NCBI GenBank assembly: GCA_947456955.1
Contig: CANGTQ010000002.1
Location: 62,001 to 126,000, forward strand
Direction of reading: 5' to 3'
Length of the DNA stretch: 64,000 nt
Origin: Flavobacteriaceae bacterium
Lineage (GTDB): Bacteria; Bacteroidota; Bacteroidia; Flavobacteriales; Flavobacteriaceae
Shown: positions 51,001 through 58,632 of the stretch, piece after piece
Numbering within the stretch: the stretch's first letter is position 1
How the letters are laid out: each line of letters begins with the position of its first letter
Position numbers and translations under genes: made by a program
Notes under the pieces: model-generated
Told to the model about the DNA's origin: nothing
Database searches by the model: none
What the model saw: the letters and a program-made list of their open reading frames with translations, nothing else

Positions 51001-52524
51001 GGAGATGCGGATGTTCTTCGTAAAGCAATGGGGAAAAAACAGAAAGATGTTTTGGATAAAATGAAACCAAAATTCATTTCACAAGCAGAAGCAAAAGGCC
51101 ATTCCGCCGAAAAATTAGAAAAAATATGGAAGGACTGGGAAGCCTTTGCGGAGTATGCTTTTAACAAATCGCACTCCACTTGCTATGCTTGGATTGCTTA
51201 TCAAACAGCCTATTTAAAAGCCAATTATCCCGCAGAATACATGGCGGCAGTTTTATCTAATAACATGAGTGACATCAAGCAAATTTCATTCTTTATGGAA
51301 GAATGCAAACGTATGGGATTGCAGGTACTCGGTCCAGATGTCAATGAGTCGTTTTATAAATTTACGGTAAATGATAACTATGCTGTTCGTTTCGGAATGG
51401 GCGCCGTTAAAGGTGTTGGAGCAAATGCTGTAGATACCATTGTACAAAACAGAAAAGACGAGCCGTATAAATCGATATTTGATTTAGCCAAGAAAATTGA
51501 TTTGCGTGCTGCCAACAAAAAGGCTTTTGAAAGTTTAGCATTGGCCGGAGGATTTGATTGTTTTCAAAACACGCATCGCGCACAATATTTCCATATTGAA
51601 GGTGAAGGAATTACGTTTCTTGAAAAAGCGGTTCGCTATGGTTCAAAATTTCAAGAGAATGAAAATTCATCACAGGTAAGTTTGTTTGGTGAGAGCAGCG
51701 ATGTTCAAATTGCAGAACCTATTGTTCCTCCATGCGAAGAATGGAGTACTATGGAAAAATTAGCCAAAGAAAAAGAAGTAGTTGGAATTTATATTTCAGG
51801 TCATCCATTAGATGATTACCGTTTTGAAATGAAATATTTCTGTAAAAGTAAACTAGAGAATTTAAAAAACCTCGAAAATTTTATTGGCAAGACGCTAACA
51901 TTTGCCGGGATTGTGACTAATGTTCAATACAGAACTGCCAAAAATGGAAAAGATTGGGCAATGTTCACTCTAGAAGGCTATGATGAAAGCCACGAGTTAC
52001 GGATTTTTGACGAAGATTATTTGAAGTACCGACATTTTTTGGTCAACAACCAGTTTATTTATTTTAAAGTTACTGTAAGAGACGGTTATGTAAATCGCGA
52101 AACCGGAAAAAAATCAGAGCCCAGAATACAATTTACAGATGCAAAACAATTGCAGGATGTGTTGCCACAGTTTGCTAAAAAACTAAGTATTCAAATGGAT
52201 ATTAATGAATTGCACAAAAATGCTATTGAGCAATTAAATGCTGTTTTCCAATCAAATAAAGGAGATAATACTGTAACTTTTGAAATCGTTGAATTTGATA
52301 AAACAAAAATAATTCCCGAAATCGTTCCGAAAATTGTCGCGGTTGATGATGAAAATTTTGAACCGGAAAATATGGATGAAATTGAGATTGAAATTCCAGT
52401 TGTTGAAGAAGAAATTAAAATCATGACCAAAGTTTCATTGCCAAGCAGAAAATTGAAAATCAAAATATCCAAAGAATTGTTAATAGAATTGGAGAAAATG
52501 AAAGTCAAATTCAGCCTGAACTAA
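48010..52524 (+). CDS. dnaE: DNA polymerase III alpha subunit with fused proofreading exonuclease
   Basis: This 1504-residue replicative polymerase has four parts. An N-terminal DnaQ-like exonuclease (1-200) shows DTETTG, HGIS, VGQNVGFD and the final HNATADVEAT. A PHP domain starts near 262 (FVHLHNHTQFSVLQ, MTDHANLMGAFHF). The polymerase palm carries LPDIDIDFDDEGR near 690. A C-terminal OB fold (LTFAGIVTNVQYRTAKNGKDWAMF) lies near 1296. E. coli DnaE is about 1160 residues and binds a separate epsilon. Here proofreading is in the same chain, a layout I recall from Bacteroidota. The ATG directly follows a word array. Confidence 0.95.
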   Translation: MYLIFDTETTGLPRNWSAPITDTDNWPRCIQIAWQLHDELGNLIEHQDYLVKPEGFNIPFDAERIHGISTELAEAQGIGLNEVLEKFNIALSKSKFIVGQNVGFDVNIMGCEFHRMGMQSPMSSMPVLDTCTEVTASLLKLPGGRGGKFKLPTLTELHQYLFGVPFSEAHNATADVEATTRCFLELINRQVFSKEELDVPADYFEKFKEKNPQEIQLIGLKHINLKEASEEIRKQFKKKEEVETPTQEEKQVHHTLAAVDFVHLHNHTQFSVLQSTISVADLVKAAVENKMPAVAMTDHANLMGAFHFVRDILYHNKTAQAKNIQAEEKGELPTETIIKPIVGCEFYVCDDLSDKSRKDNGYQIVFLAKTKKGYHNLAKLSSIAYTQGFYYVPRIDRKAIQQYKEDIIVLSGNLYGEIPSKILNIGENQAEEALLWWKQEFGDDFYLELMRHNQEDENRVNTSLISLSKKYQIKTVATNNVFYINKEDANAHDILLCVRDGEKQSTPIGRGRGYRYGLNNQEYYFKSAEDMKKLFHDLPEAINNTEEIVNKIEIYDLSREVLLPKFEIPNEFLDPEDEADKGKRGENNYLHHLTYEGAKRRYDEITPEIKERIDFELLTIENSGYPGYFLIVQDFIAEARRMDVSVGPGRGSAAGSVVAYCLGITNIDPLLYNLLFERFLNPDRVSLPDIDIDFDDEGRSKVMDYVIQKYGSKQVAQIITYGTMATKSSIRDTARVMDLPLFEADKVAKLIPGLMPSKWNLARLLSEDEATIKKALRPEEFDRVKELISLSKIGNLCSDTINQAKFLEGNLRNTGIHACGVIITPSDITNFVPVATAKDSDLYVTQFDNSVVESAGLLKMDFLGLKTLTLIKDTVKLVKYRTGIELNPDEFPIDDIKTFELFQRGETVGIFQYESAGMQKYLKELKPTVFGDLIAMNALYRPGPIAYIPSFIKRKNGEEEITYDIEACEELLKETYGITVYQEQVMLLSQKLADFSKGDADVLRKAMGKKQKDVLDKMKPKFISQAEAKGHSAEKLEKIWKDWEAFAEYAFNKSHSTCYAWIAYQTAYLKANYPAEYMAAVLSNNMSDIKQISFFMEECKRMGLQVLGPDVNESFYKFTVNDNYAVRFGMGAVKGVGANAVDTIVQNRKDEPYKSIFDLAKKIDLRAANKKAFESLALAGGFDCFQNTHRAQYFHIEGEGITFLEKAVRYGSKFQENENSSQVSLFGESSDVQIAEPIVPPCEEWSTMEKLAKEKEVVGIYISGHPLDDYRFEMKYFCKSKLENLKNLENFIGKTLTFAGIVTNVQYRTAKNGKDWAMFTLEGYDESHELRIFDEDYLKYRHFLVNNQFIYFKVTVRDGYVNRETGKKSEPRIQFTDAKQLQDVLPQFAKKLSIQMDINELHKNAIEQLNAVFQSNKGDNTVTFEIVEFDKTKIIPEIVPKIVAVDDENFEPENMDEIEIEIPVVEEEIKIMTKVSLPSRKLKIKISKELLIELEKMKVKFSLN

Positions 52525-52536
52525 GTATCAGTTCAG
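52512..52536. repeat. Palindrome at the dnaE stop codon
   Basis: CTGAACT (52516-52522) pairs with AGTTCAG (52530-52536), and the TAA stop is in the left arm and loop. Position and sequence (CTGAACTAA) resemble the copy at the hemW stop (CTGAACTAG), but the match is partial. Confidence 0.45.
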
Positions 52537-52593
52537 ACAATGATTTTATAGCCAAAACTGATTTTTTATCATGACAAACTGAAATAAAATGTC

Positions 52594-52601
52594 TAATTTT
52601 G
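52594..52601 (+). promoter_or_regulatory. -7 box TAATTTTG before trxA
   Basis: This is an exact TAnnTTTG match, 36 bases before the ATG. No -33 box was seen at the usual distance. Confidence 0.4.
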
Positions 52602-52637
52602 CTATTAAATAATTACTGTAATTTAAAAATATAAAAT

Positions 52638-52955
52638 ATGGCTTTAGCAATAACAGATGCTACTTTTGATGAAGTAGTATTAAAATCAAGTAAACCGGTA
52701 GTGGTTGATTTTTGGGCAGCTTGGTGTGGACCATGTAGAATGGTTGGACCGGTAATAGACGAAATCGCAACTGAATATGAAGGAAAAGCAACAGTTGGAA
52801 AAGTTGATGTTGACGCCAATCAGGAGTTTGCTGCAAAGTATGGTGTTCGTAATATTCCAACCGTTTTAGTTTTTCAAAATGGAGAAGTAGTTGGCCGTCA
52901 GGTTGGCGTTGCTCCAAAGAAAACATATACGGATGCTATTGATGCTTTGTTGTAA
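52638..52955 (+). CDS. trxA: Thioredoxin
   Basis: This 105-residue cytoplasmic thioredoxin reduces protein disulfides. The active site is [14 protein letters not shown] (Cys30, Cys33) and the cis-proline segment is [16 protein letters not shown]. Length and sequence are ordinary. It has its own promoter box and terminator. Confidence 0.97.
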   Translation: MALAITDATFDEVVLKSSKPVVVDFWAAWCGPCRMVGPVIDEIATEYEGKATVGKVDVDANQEFAAKYGVRNIPTVLVFQNGEVVGRQVGVAPKKTYTDAIDALL

Positions 52956-53002
52956 TACCAATTTGTCATTTCGAGGTAACGATAACTCTCATCATAAATA
53001 AT

Positions 53003-53028
53003 AGCTCAACACAAGTTGGGCTTTTTTT
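53003..53028 (+). terminator. Terminator after trxA
   Basis: AGCTCAAC (53003-53010) pairs with GTTGGGCT (53015-53022) and is followed by a run of T. Confidence 0.85.
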
Positions 53029-53060
53029 ATGGTAGTACCACATTTTCTTTTATTATGAAA

Positions 53061-53092
53061 TTTCTACCCGCTGTCCGCGCTAAACGTTAGCG
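53061..53092 (-). repeat. REP-like element, inverted copy with CGCTAA/TTAGCG hairpin
   Basis: On the minus strand GCGCGGACAGCGGG matches the right flank of the elements at 11151 and 21236. Next to it, CGCTAA (53078-53083) and TTAGCG (53087-53092) form a small hairpin in the place of the CCTGCC core. Confidence 0.6.
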
Positions 53093-53141
53093 ATCACGTA
53101 TCGAAGGTAAAATTCACGCTTTGTAGTTTTTAGGATAAATA

Positions 53142-53173
53142 TTTTCAAATTTTCAAATTTTCAAATTTTCAAA
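53142..53173 (+). repeat. Four tandem TTTTCAAA octamers
   Basis: The 8-base unit TTTTCAAA is repeated four times without error, directly before a TATATTTG box (53178-53185) and the ATG of the DUF58 gene (53190). Confidence 0.92.
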
Positions 53174-53189
53174 TCCCTATATTTGAGCT

Positions 53190-54116
53190 ATGAAGATTGA
53201 AGAACAAAAAGAACTCGTTTCCGGCTTTCAACATCTTGAATTGCTAGCCAATCAAGTGGTAGAAGGCTTTATTTCTGGAATGCACAAAAGTCCGTTTCAT
53301 GGTTTTTCTGCTGAATTTGCTGAGCATAAAGTCTATAACTCGGGTGAAAGCACCAAACATATCGATTGGAAATTATTTGCCAAAACAGATAGGTTATACA
53401 CCAAAAAATATGAAGAAGAAACCAATCTTCGTTGCCATTTGATTATTGATAACTCTTCTTCTATGCATTATCCAAAGTTGAAGAATGTCGAGCCTTTTTA
53501 TCATAATAAAATAGGTTTTTCAGTTTTAGCATCGGCAGTTTTGATGAATTTATTGAAGAAACAGCGAGATGCTGTTGGACTAAGCATCTATTCGGATACT
53601 TTCGAATACTATGCTCCGGAAAAAGGGAGTGATCGTCATCACAGAATGATTTTGAGCAAACTGGAAGAGCTTTTAGAAAAACCTAAAGTTTCAAAAAATA
53701 CAGACACAATTACGTTTTTACATCAAATTGCCGAAAAAATCCATCGTCGTTCGATGATTATTTTGTTTACCGATATGTTTCAAACGGGCAATAGAGAAGC
53801 ACTTTTTAATGCCTTGCAACATTTAAAACACAACAAACATAAAGTAGTTGTTTTTCATGTTATCGATAAAAAAACGGAAATCAATTTCAATTTTGACAAT
53901 GCTCCGCGTAAGTTCATCGATATAGAAACAGGTGAGCAAATCAATATTTTTGCCGACACAATCAAGGAAGTTTACGAAGAAAAGGTTACCGATTACTTCA
54001 AAACTTTGGCCATGACTTGTGCTCAAAATAAAATTAAGTATGTTCCGGTTGCTGTAGAGGAAAGTTTCGAAAAGATTTTGACTACCTATTTAGTTGAAAA
54101 ACAAATGTTTGGTTAG
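53190..54116 (+). CDS. DUF58 domain protein (von Willebrand A-like)
   Basis: This 308-residue soluble protein has the DUF58 core: GEDVKHIDWK-like GESTKHIDWKLFAKTDRLYTKKYEEE near residue 50, then LIIDNSSSMHYP (a MIDAS-like DxSxS of the vWA fold) near 88, and IILFTDMFQTG near 190. DUF58 proteins usually act with MoxR AAA+ ATPases in chaperone or assembly roles. No moxR gene is present next to it. The TATATTTG box ends only 4 bases before the ATG, so its use here is doubtful. Confidence 0.92.
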   Translation: MKIEEQKELVSGFQHLELLANQVVEGFISGMHKSPFHGFSAEFAEHKVYNSGESTKHIDWKLFAKTDRLYTKKYEEETNLRCHLIIDNSSSMHYPKLKNVEPFYHNKIGFSVLASAVLMNLLKKQRDAVGLSIYSDTFEYYAPEKGSDRHHRMILSKLEELLEKPKVSKNTDTITFLHQIAEKIHRRSMIILFTDMFQTGNREALFNALQHLKHNKHKVVVFHVIDKKTEINFNFDNAPRKFIDIETGEQINIFADTIKEVYEEKVTDYFKTLAMTCAQNKIKYVPVAVEESFEKILTTYLVEKQMFG

Positions 54117-54152
54117 AATTGTTTTTTAGACATTTATTTTTTTAAAAAATAG

Positions 54153-54182
54153 TTGTAGAAATCAAAAACGATTGTATATTTG
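54153..54182 (+). promoter_or_regulatory. Promoter of the tRNA-Asp gene
   Basis: TTG (54153-54155), a 19-base spacer and TATATTTG (54175-54182) match the Bacteroidota consensus in both boxes and spacing. The tRNA begins 66 bases downstream. Confidence 0.75.
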
Positions 54183-54248
54183 CAACCGCAATCGCAAGAT
54201 CGTTGAATACTTATGGCAAGTAAACGCTCGGTCAGGCAATAACGCAGA

Positions 54249-54322
54249 GGTTTGGTAGTTCAGTTGGTTAGAATACATGCCTGTCACGCATGGGGTCGCG
54301 GGTTCGAGTCCCGTCCAGACCG
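54249..54322 (+). tRNA. tRNA-Asp (anticodon GTC)
   Basis: A 74-base cloverleaf. The acceptor arms GGTTTGG (54249-54255) and CCAGACC (54315-54321) pair with one G-U. The anticodon stem CATGC/GCATG encloses the loop CTGTCAC with anticodon GTC. The T-arm is GCGGG-TTCGAGT-CCCGT and the discriminator base is G. CCA is not encoded. A promoter and a terminator flank it, so it is transcribed alone. Confidence 0.95.
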
Positions 54323-54332
54323 CGAAATTGGG

Positions 54333-54362
54333 AAAAGCACTTTGGAAACAAAGTGCTTTTTT
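54333..54362 (+). terminator. Terminator after tRNA-Asp
   Basis: A perfect 12-base stem AAAAGCACTTTG/CAAAGTGCTTTT with a GAAA loop (54333-54360) is followed by two more T. Confidence 0.92.
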
Positions 54363-54656
54363 GCCCAAAAAGCAATCAAAATGATTGCATTTTTGGATAA
54401 CCCAAAAAGCAAATGAAATGCATTCACTAAGTTATGTGAGTCATTCAAAATTAGTTGTGTTGTTTGCTACGACTTTGTAACTCGTAGCGCAGTTTAGTAG
54501 TCTTGTCAAAATGACGAGATGAAAAGCTAGGTTTAGTAGTTAGACCAATGAAAAGCTTTCCATTTATTCTGAATTTATTTCAGAATCTAAGGATGGCTTT
54601 TTTGATTTATATTGGTTTTGTGCTAACTGTAATTAACTGAAAATTAATATATCTCG
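54363..54656. other. Gap rich in small hairpins, no gene
   Basis: No convincing ORF was seen. It holds GCAATCA/TGATTGC, GCTACGA (54466-54472)/TCGTAGC (54482-54488), and an outer hairpin around the palindromic repeat at 54566-54588 that ends in a T-run near 54600. The last could be a terminator, but no gene ends before it. A small RNA is possible but unsupported. Confidence 0.5.
54566..54588. repeat. Palindromic repeat copy 2 (ATTCTGAA / TTCAGAAT)
   Basis: Arms at 54566-54573 and 54579-54586 with loop TTTAT and trailing CT. The arms are identical to those at 23767-23787; the loop has changed from the CTTGT/ACAAG form. Confidence 0.8.
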
Positions 54657-54686
54657 TTGCTTTTTTGATATATAAAACTATATTTG
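54657..54686 (+). promoter_or_regulatory. Promoter of the large T9SS protein gene
   Basis: TTG (54657-54659), 19 bases, TATATTTG (54679-54686): a full match in sequence and spacing. The chosen ATG lies 32 bases downstream. Confidence 0.75.
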
Positions 54687-54718
54687 TAATCTTTCAATTA
54701 ACAGAACCAATATTTAAA

Positions 54719-57700
54719 ATGAAAAATTTACTACTTACTATTACTTTATTTTTTTCAACTTCTATTTTAATTGCTCAAAACTTCAATCAACCAGCGCAAT
54801 ACAATAATGTTTGTGATGATAACAATGATGGATTTGCTCCTTTTTATTTAGATGAAGTTTCATTTGAAATTTTAGCTAATTTGAATTCTCAAAGTTATGT
54901 GATTACGCATCACGAGACCCAAACTGAGGCACAGACTGGTACTAATGCATTGCCTAGTCCTTATTTTAATATAAACCCATCTACTCAAACTATTTTCGCC
55001 AGAATAGCAACTGTTGCTACAGGACAAGTTACCATTATGCCTTATAATTTGAATGTAAATCCAATACCGCCATCACCAACTCAAACAATAACAGCTTGTT
55101 CAAATACTTTTCAATGTTGGAATTTAACTAGTGTTGAAAATTCAATTGCTCAAGGAATGACAAATTTGTCTGTTAGCTTTTATCAGTCACAATTTAATGC
55201 ACAAGCAGGAATTAATCCAATTCCAAATCCTAGTTGTTATTTTAGTATTACTTTACCAGCTAGTCAACCACCTATTTTTTATAGAGCAGAGAATGTTGTA
55301 ACAGGTTGTTTTTCCATAGGAATTATAGAATTGATCACACTCGATTGTGGAGGAGGCACAACATGTTTGCCACCTGCAAATATAACCACAGCCAATATAA
55401 CTGAAACTTCGGCAACCATAGCTTGGACTAATTCAGATTCAATCACGCAATCTTCAATTTATATTGCGCCTGCAGGTAGTCCTGCACCAACAAATAATAA
55501 TGCTGTCATTTTTGCTCAAGGAAGTCCATATGTAATTACTGGTTTGAATTGTAGTACTCAATATGATGTTTATATTCGAACTTACTGTAGTTCTGTAAAT
55601 TTAAGTTCATGGGTTCAAACTACTTTTTCCACCTCGTCTTGTGTGCCTCAAGCTGGGCAGCCAGTTGATTTAAGACAATGTTTAAATGATAATGGTTCAG
55701 CTTGTTTTGATATTTCTTTGAACACTGTTTTCATCATGAATACCTTGAATCCAATCGAATATACAATTACTTATCACAACTCGCAATCAGATGCTCAAAA
55801 TGATGTTAATCCTTTAACATCTCCTTACTGTACTTCATCTTCTCAGGCAGTATTTGCCCGATTGGAGAATAATGCTAATCAAACTTTTCAAGTATTGGGT
55901 TTTTCTCTTATTGTTGATACTTTTTCTAGTGTAGTAACCCCATTAAACAATATGCAGCAATGTGATGATAATAATGACGGTGTAGTTACTTTTGATTTAA
56001 CAACAGTTCAAGCGCAATTAAATACAACAAATACTTTAGAATATTATCCAAGTTTGTCTAATGCACAAAATCAAGTAGTGCCTTTTACTAATCCACAAAT
56101 ATTGAATATTGGTATTCAAAATCCAATAACAAATGTGTTTGTGAGAGAGATTGTTCCTAATTCTTGCGATAATATTTATTCATTTCAATTAAATACCTAT
56201 TCCAATTGTAACTTGGCATATGTTTGTTCTCAAGCAAACTCTTTATGTAATTCGTTGGGTGTTCCTTTTCAAAATACTATTAACGCCAGTTCAACTGGTC
56301 AAGCGGGTTGTTTGAATACAACTCCTAATCCAACTTGGTTTTATTTGCCAGTAAGTGGCGCAGGAACTATAAATTTACAAATAGTGCAAACATCTGTAAA
56401 TGGTGGAACTTCTGATGTAGATTATGTAATTTATGGACCATTTTCTTCATTGACAAATGCATGTAGTCAGCTATCGTCAAACAATATTGTAAGTTGTAGT
56501 TATTCTAATGCAGCAATTGAATATCCTGTAATTCCTAATGCACAACCAGGACAATATTATTTGATGATGGTCACTAATTTTAGTAACCAATCAGGTCTTA
56601 TTACAATTACTGAACAAGGAAATTCAGTTGGAGGAATAGATTGTTCAGGTTTACGATTAAATGCCTTTTTAGATAGTAACAGTAACGGAATAAAAGATGT
56701 TGGAGAACAAAACTTCCCCTTAGGACAGTTTACCTATGAAGTAAATAATAATGGAAACGTTCATAATATTATTTCTCCAACAGGAGTTTATAATATATAT
56801 GATACAAACGCTACTAATTCCTATGATTTGAGTTATGCTATTGATCCAAATTATGTAGCATCTTATGGAATTTCCACTGCTTCTTATAGTAATGTGAATG
56901 TTGTTATTGGTGCTGGAATGCAAACCTATAATTTTCCAATTACTGTTACACAAAGCTACAACGACTTGGCAGTAAACATTGTTCCACTTAATGCCCCAAG
57001 ACCTGGGTTTACTTATCAAGAAAGAATTGTTTATACCAATTTTGGCAATCAAACAGTTGCTTCTGGAACAGTTACTTATACTAAAGATGCTTTGGTAACT
57101 ATAACTGCAAACTCTCAAACAGGAACAACTCCCACAGCTAACGGATTTACTTATAATTTTACCAACCTTTTACCTTTTGAAACAAGAACATTTACTGTCA
57201 CAATGCAAGTGCCAAATATTCCAACGGTCACTTTAGGGAATTTATTAACTAATACTGCCAATATAGCTCCAATTAGCGGAGATGTGGTTCCGTCAAATAA
57301 TTTTTCTTCTTGTTCTCAAATAATTATTGGTTCATATGATCCTAACGATAAAATGGAGTCGCATGGAGAAAAAATATTGCATTCTACTTTTACTGCCAAT
57401 GATTATTTGTATTACACCATACGATTTGAAAATACGGGAACAGCCAGCGCCATCAATGTTAGAGTAGACGATTTATTAGATTCAAGATTAAATGAAAATA
57501 CTATCAAAATGATTGGTGCTAGTCACAATTATATTATGGATAGAGTTGATAATAATTTGACTTGGCGATTTGACAATATTCAATTGCCAGTTTCTATTGC
57601 AAACACTAATATAGGAAAAGGTTATATAACATTCCAAGTAAAACCTAGACCAGGTTATGCGGTAGGTGATATTATCCCAAACACAGCATCTATTTATTTT

Positions 57701-58021
57701 GATTTTAACCCTCCGATTATCACTAATACATTCCAAACAGAGTTTGTAGCTCAACTTGGGGTTAATGAATTTGAGAATGGTGATTTTGTTTTCTATCCAA
57801 ATCCAGTTTCTGATTTAGTTACTATTTCGGTTAAAAACATTGGAACTATTGCAGCGATTACTGTTTATGATATACTTGGAAAATTAATACTAATAGAAAA
57901 ACCAACAACAGCAGTTTCAATACAAACTCTTGATTTGTCTTCAGTTTCAAAAGGAGTTTATCTGCTTGAAGTTACTTCAGACAATAATTTGAAAGTGATT
58001 AAAAAATTAATAGTAGAATGA
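54719..58021 (+). CDS. Large T9SS-secreted surface protein (FN3, DUF7619-like, sorting domain)
   Basis: This 1100-residue exoprotein has a signal peptide (MKNLLLTITLFFSTSILIAQ). Repeated modules carry CDDNNDGFAPFYLDEV and QCDDNNDGVVTFDLTTVQ. A fibronectin type III domain lies near 205-300 (TSATIAWTNSDS, GLNCSTQYDVYIRTYC). After a Cys-rich part, a conserved-repeat-like region near 750-990 has SYDPNDKMESHGE and IRFENTGTASAINVRVDDLLD. The type A sorting domain (FYPNPVSDLVTISV, GVYLLEVTSDN) ends the protein. It is probably an adhesin or matrix protein; no enzymatic domain was seen. Confidence 0.88.
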   Translation: MKNLLLTITLFFSTSILIAQNFNQPAQYNNVCDDNNDGFAPFYLDEVSFEILANLNSQSYVITHHETQTEAQTGTNALPSPYFNINPSTQTIFARIATVATGQVTIMPYNLNVNPIPPSPTQTITACSNTFQCWNLTSVENSIAQGMTNLSVSFYQSQFNAQAGINPIPNPSCYFSITLPASQPPIFYRAENVVTGCFSIGIIELITLDCGGGTTCLPPANITTANITETSATIAWTNSDSITQSSIYIAPAGSPAPTNNNAVIFAQGSPYVITGLNCSTQYDVYIRTYCSSVNLSSWVQTTFSTSSCVPQAGQPVDLRQCLNDNGSACFDISLNTVFIMNTLNPIEYTITYHNSQSDAQNDVNPLTSPYCTSSSQAVFARLENNANQTFQVLGFSLIVDTFSSVVTPLNNMQQCDDNNDGVVTFDLTTVQAQLNTTNTLEYYPSLSNAQNQVVPFTNPQILNIGIQNPITNVFVREIVPNSCDNIYSFQLNTYSNCNLAYVCSQANSLCNSLGVPFQNTINASSTGQAGCLNTTPNPTWFYLPVSGAGTINLQIVQTSVNGGTSDVDYVIYGPFSSLTNACSQLSSNNIVSCSYSNAAIEYPVIPNAQPGQYYLMMVTNFSNQSGLITITEQGNSVGGIDCSGLRLNAFLDSNSNGIKDVGEQNFPLGQFTYEVNNNGNVHNIISPTGVYNIYDTNATNSYDLSYAIDPNYVASYGISTASYSNVNVVIGAGMQTYNFPITVTQSYNDLAVNIVPLNAPRPGFTYQERIVYTNFGNQTVASGTVTYTKDALVTITANSQTGTTPTANGFTYNFTNLLPFETRTFTVTMQVPNIPTVTLGNLLTNTANIAPISGDVVPSNNFSSCSQIIIGSYDPNDKMESHGEKILHSTFTANDYLYYTIRFENTGTASAINVRVDDLLDSRLNENTIKMIGASHNYIMDRVDNNLTWRFDNIQLPVSIANTNIGKGYITFQVKPRPGYAVGDIIPNTASIYFDFNPPIITNTFQTEFVAQLGVNEFENGDFVFYPNPVSDLVTISVKNIGTIAAITVYDILGKLILIEKPTTAVSIQTLDLSSVSKGVYLLEVTSDNNLKVIKKLIVE

Positions 58022-58046
58022 TTTTTTTAAATTTATATAAATGAAA

Positions 58047-58088
58047 AGGGCTCAATTCCGAAGTATCGGGTGAGCACTTTTCTTTTTT
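58047..58088 (+). terminator. Terminator after the large T9SS gene
   Basis: GCTCA (58050-58054) with TGAGC (58071-58075) encloses CCGA/TCGG; a T-rich tail follows. Confidence 0.75.
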
Positions 58089-58155
58089 AGGCAAACGAAA
58101 GAGGTAGTGAATATAATTTCTTATTTTTGAATTTATTAATCCATTGAAATCGTTC

Positions 58156-58632
58156 ATGAGAAAAGCTATTGCTTTATTTTTAGTATCACTTTGTTTTTCC
58201 TGTCAATACTTTGAAAAGAAAGTACCGAATGAAAAAGAATTATTGGAAAAGCAATTGAAGGAAATTAACTGGAATGAAGTGGATGAATATCCATCGGTGG
58301 CCGATTGTGAAAAACTTACCGATGAAACCCAACGCAAACAATGTTTTTTCGAATTTTTAACAACAACCATTCAACAAAAACTGGCAGTTGATACTCTTTC
58401 AACTTTATTTCCAAAACTCGATACTATTGAAGTTAAAGTGACTGTTTTTCCTAATTCAACTATGGAGTTCAAACCACAATTTACAAAAGATTCGGTTGCT
58501 TATGACACTATAAAAATCGACAGCATTCTTCGTATTCGATTAGTTAATTTCCCTAAAGTTAATCCGGCCATTAAAAGGGGAATTCCGGTTAAAACAAAAT
58601 TTGTACTCCCGGTTATTATTAAAACGGAGTAA
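58156..58632 (+). CDS. Lipoprotein of unknown function
   Basis: This 158-residue protein has a lipoprotein signal (MRKAIALFLVSLCFSCQ, Cys near 16). The mature part contains ADCEKLTDETQRKQCFFEFL, with a Cys pair spaced as if for a disulfide, and a C-terminal beta-rich part (FPNSTMEFKPQF, IKRGIPVKTKFVLPVIIKTE) that resembles a TonB C-terminal fold only loosely. No confident family. It is convergent with the glycosyltransferase gene, whose stop codon is directly adjacent. Confidence 0.65.
   Translation: MRKAIALFLVSLCFSCQYFEKKVPNEKELLEKQLKEINWNEVDEYPSVADCEKLTDETQRKQCFFEFLTTTIQQKLAVDTLSTLFPKLDTIEVKVTVFPNSTMEFKPQFTKDSVAYDTIKIDSILRIRLVNFPKVNPAIKRGIPVKTKFVLPVIIKTE

Noticed and set aside
54162..54368. 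Minus-strand ORF with GLEPATPCVTG and NQLNYQTS
   Set aside because: It is the antisense of the tRNA-Asp gene, a well-known spurious ORF.
54482..54550. Possible degenerate tRNA (GTAGCGCAGTTTAGTAG resembles a D-arm)
   Set aside because: No acceptor stem, anticodon arm or T-arm could be formed downstream.
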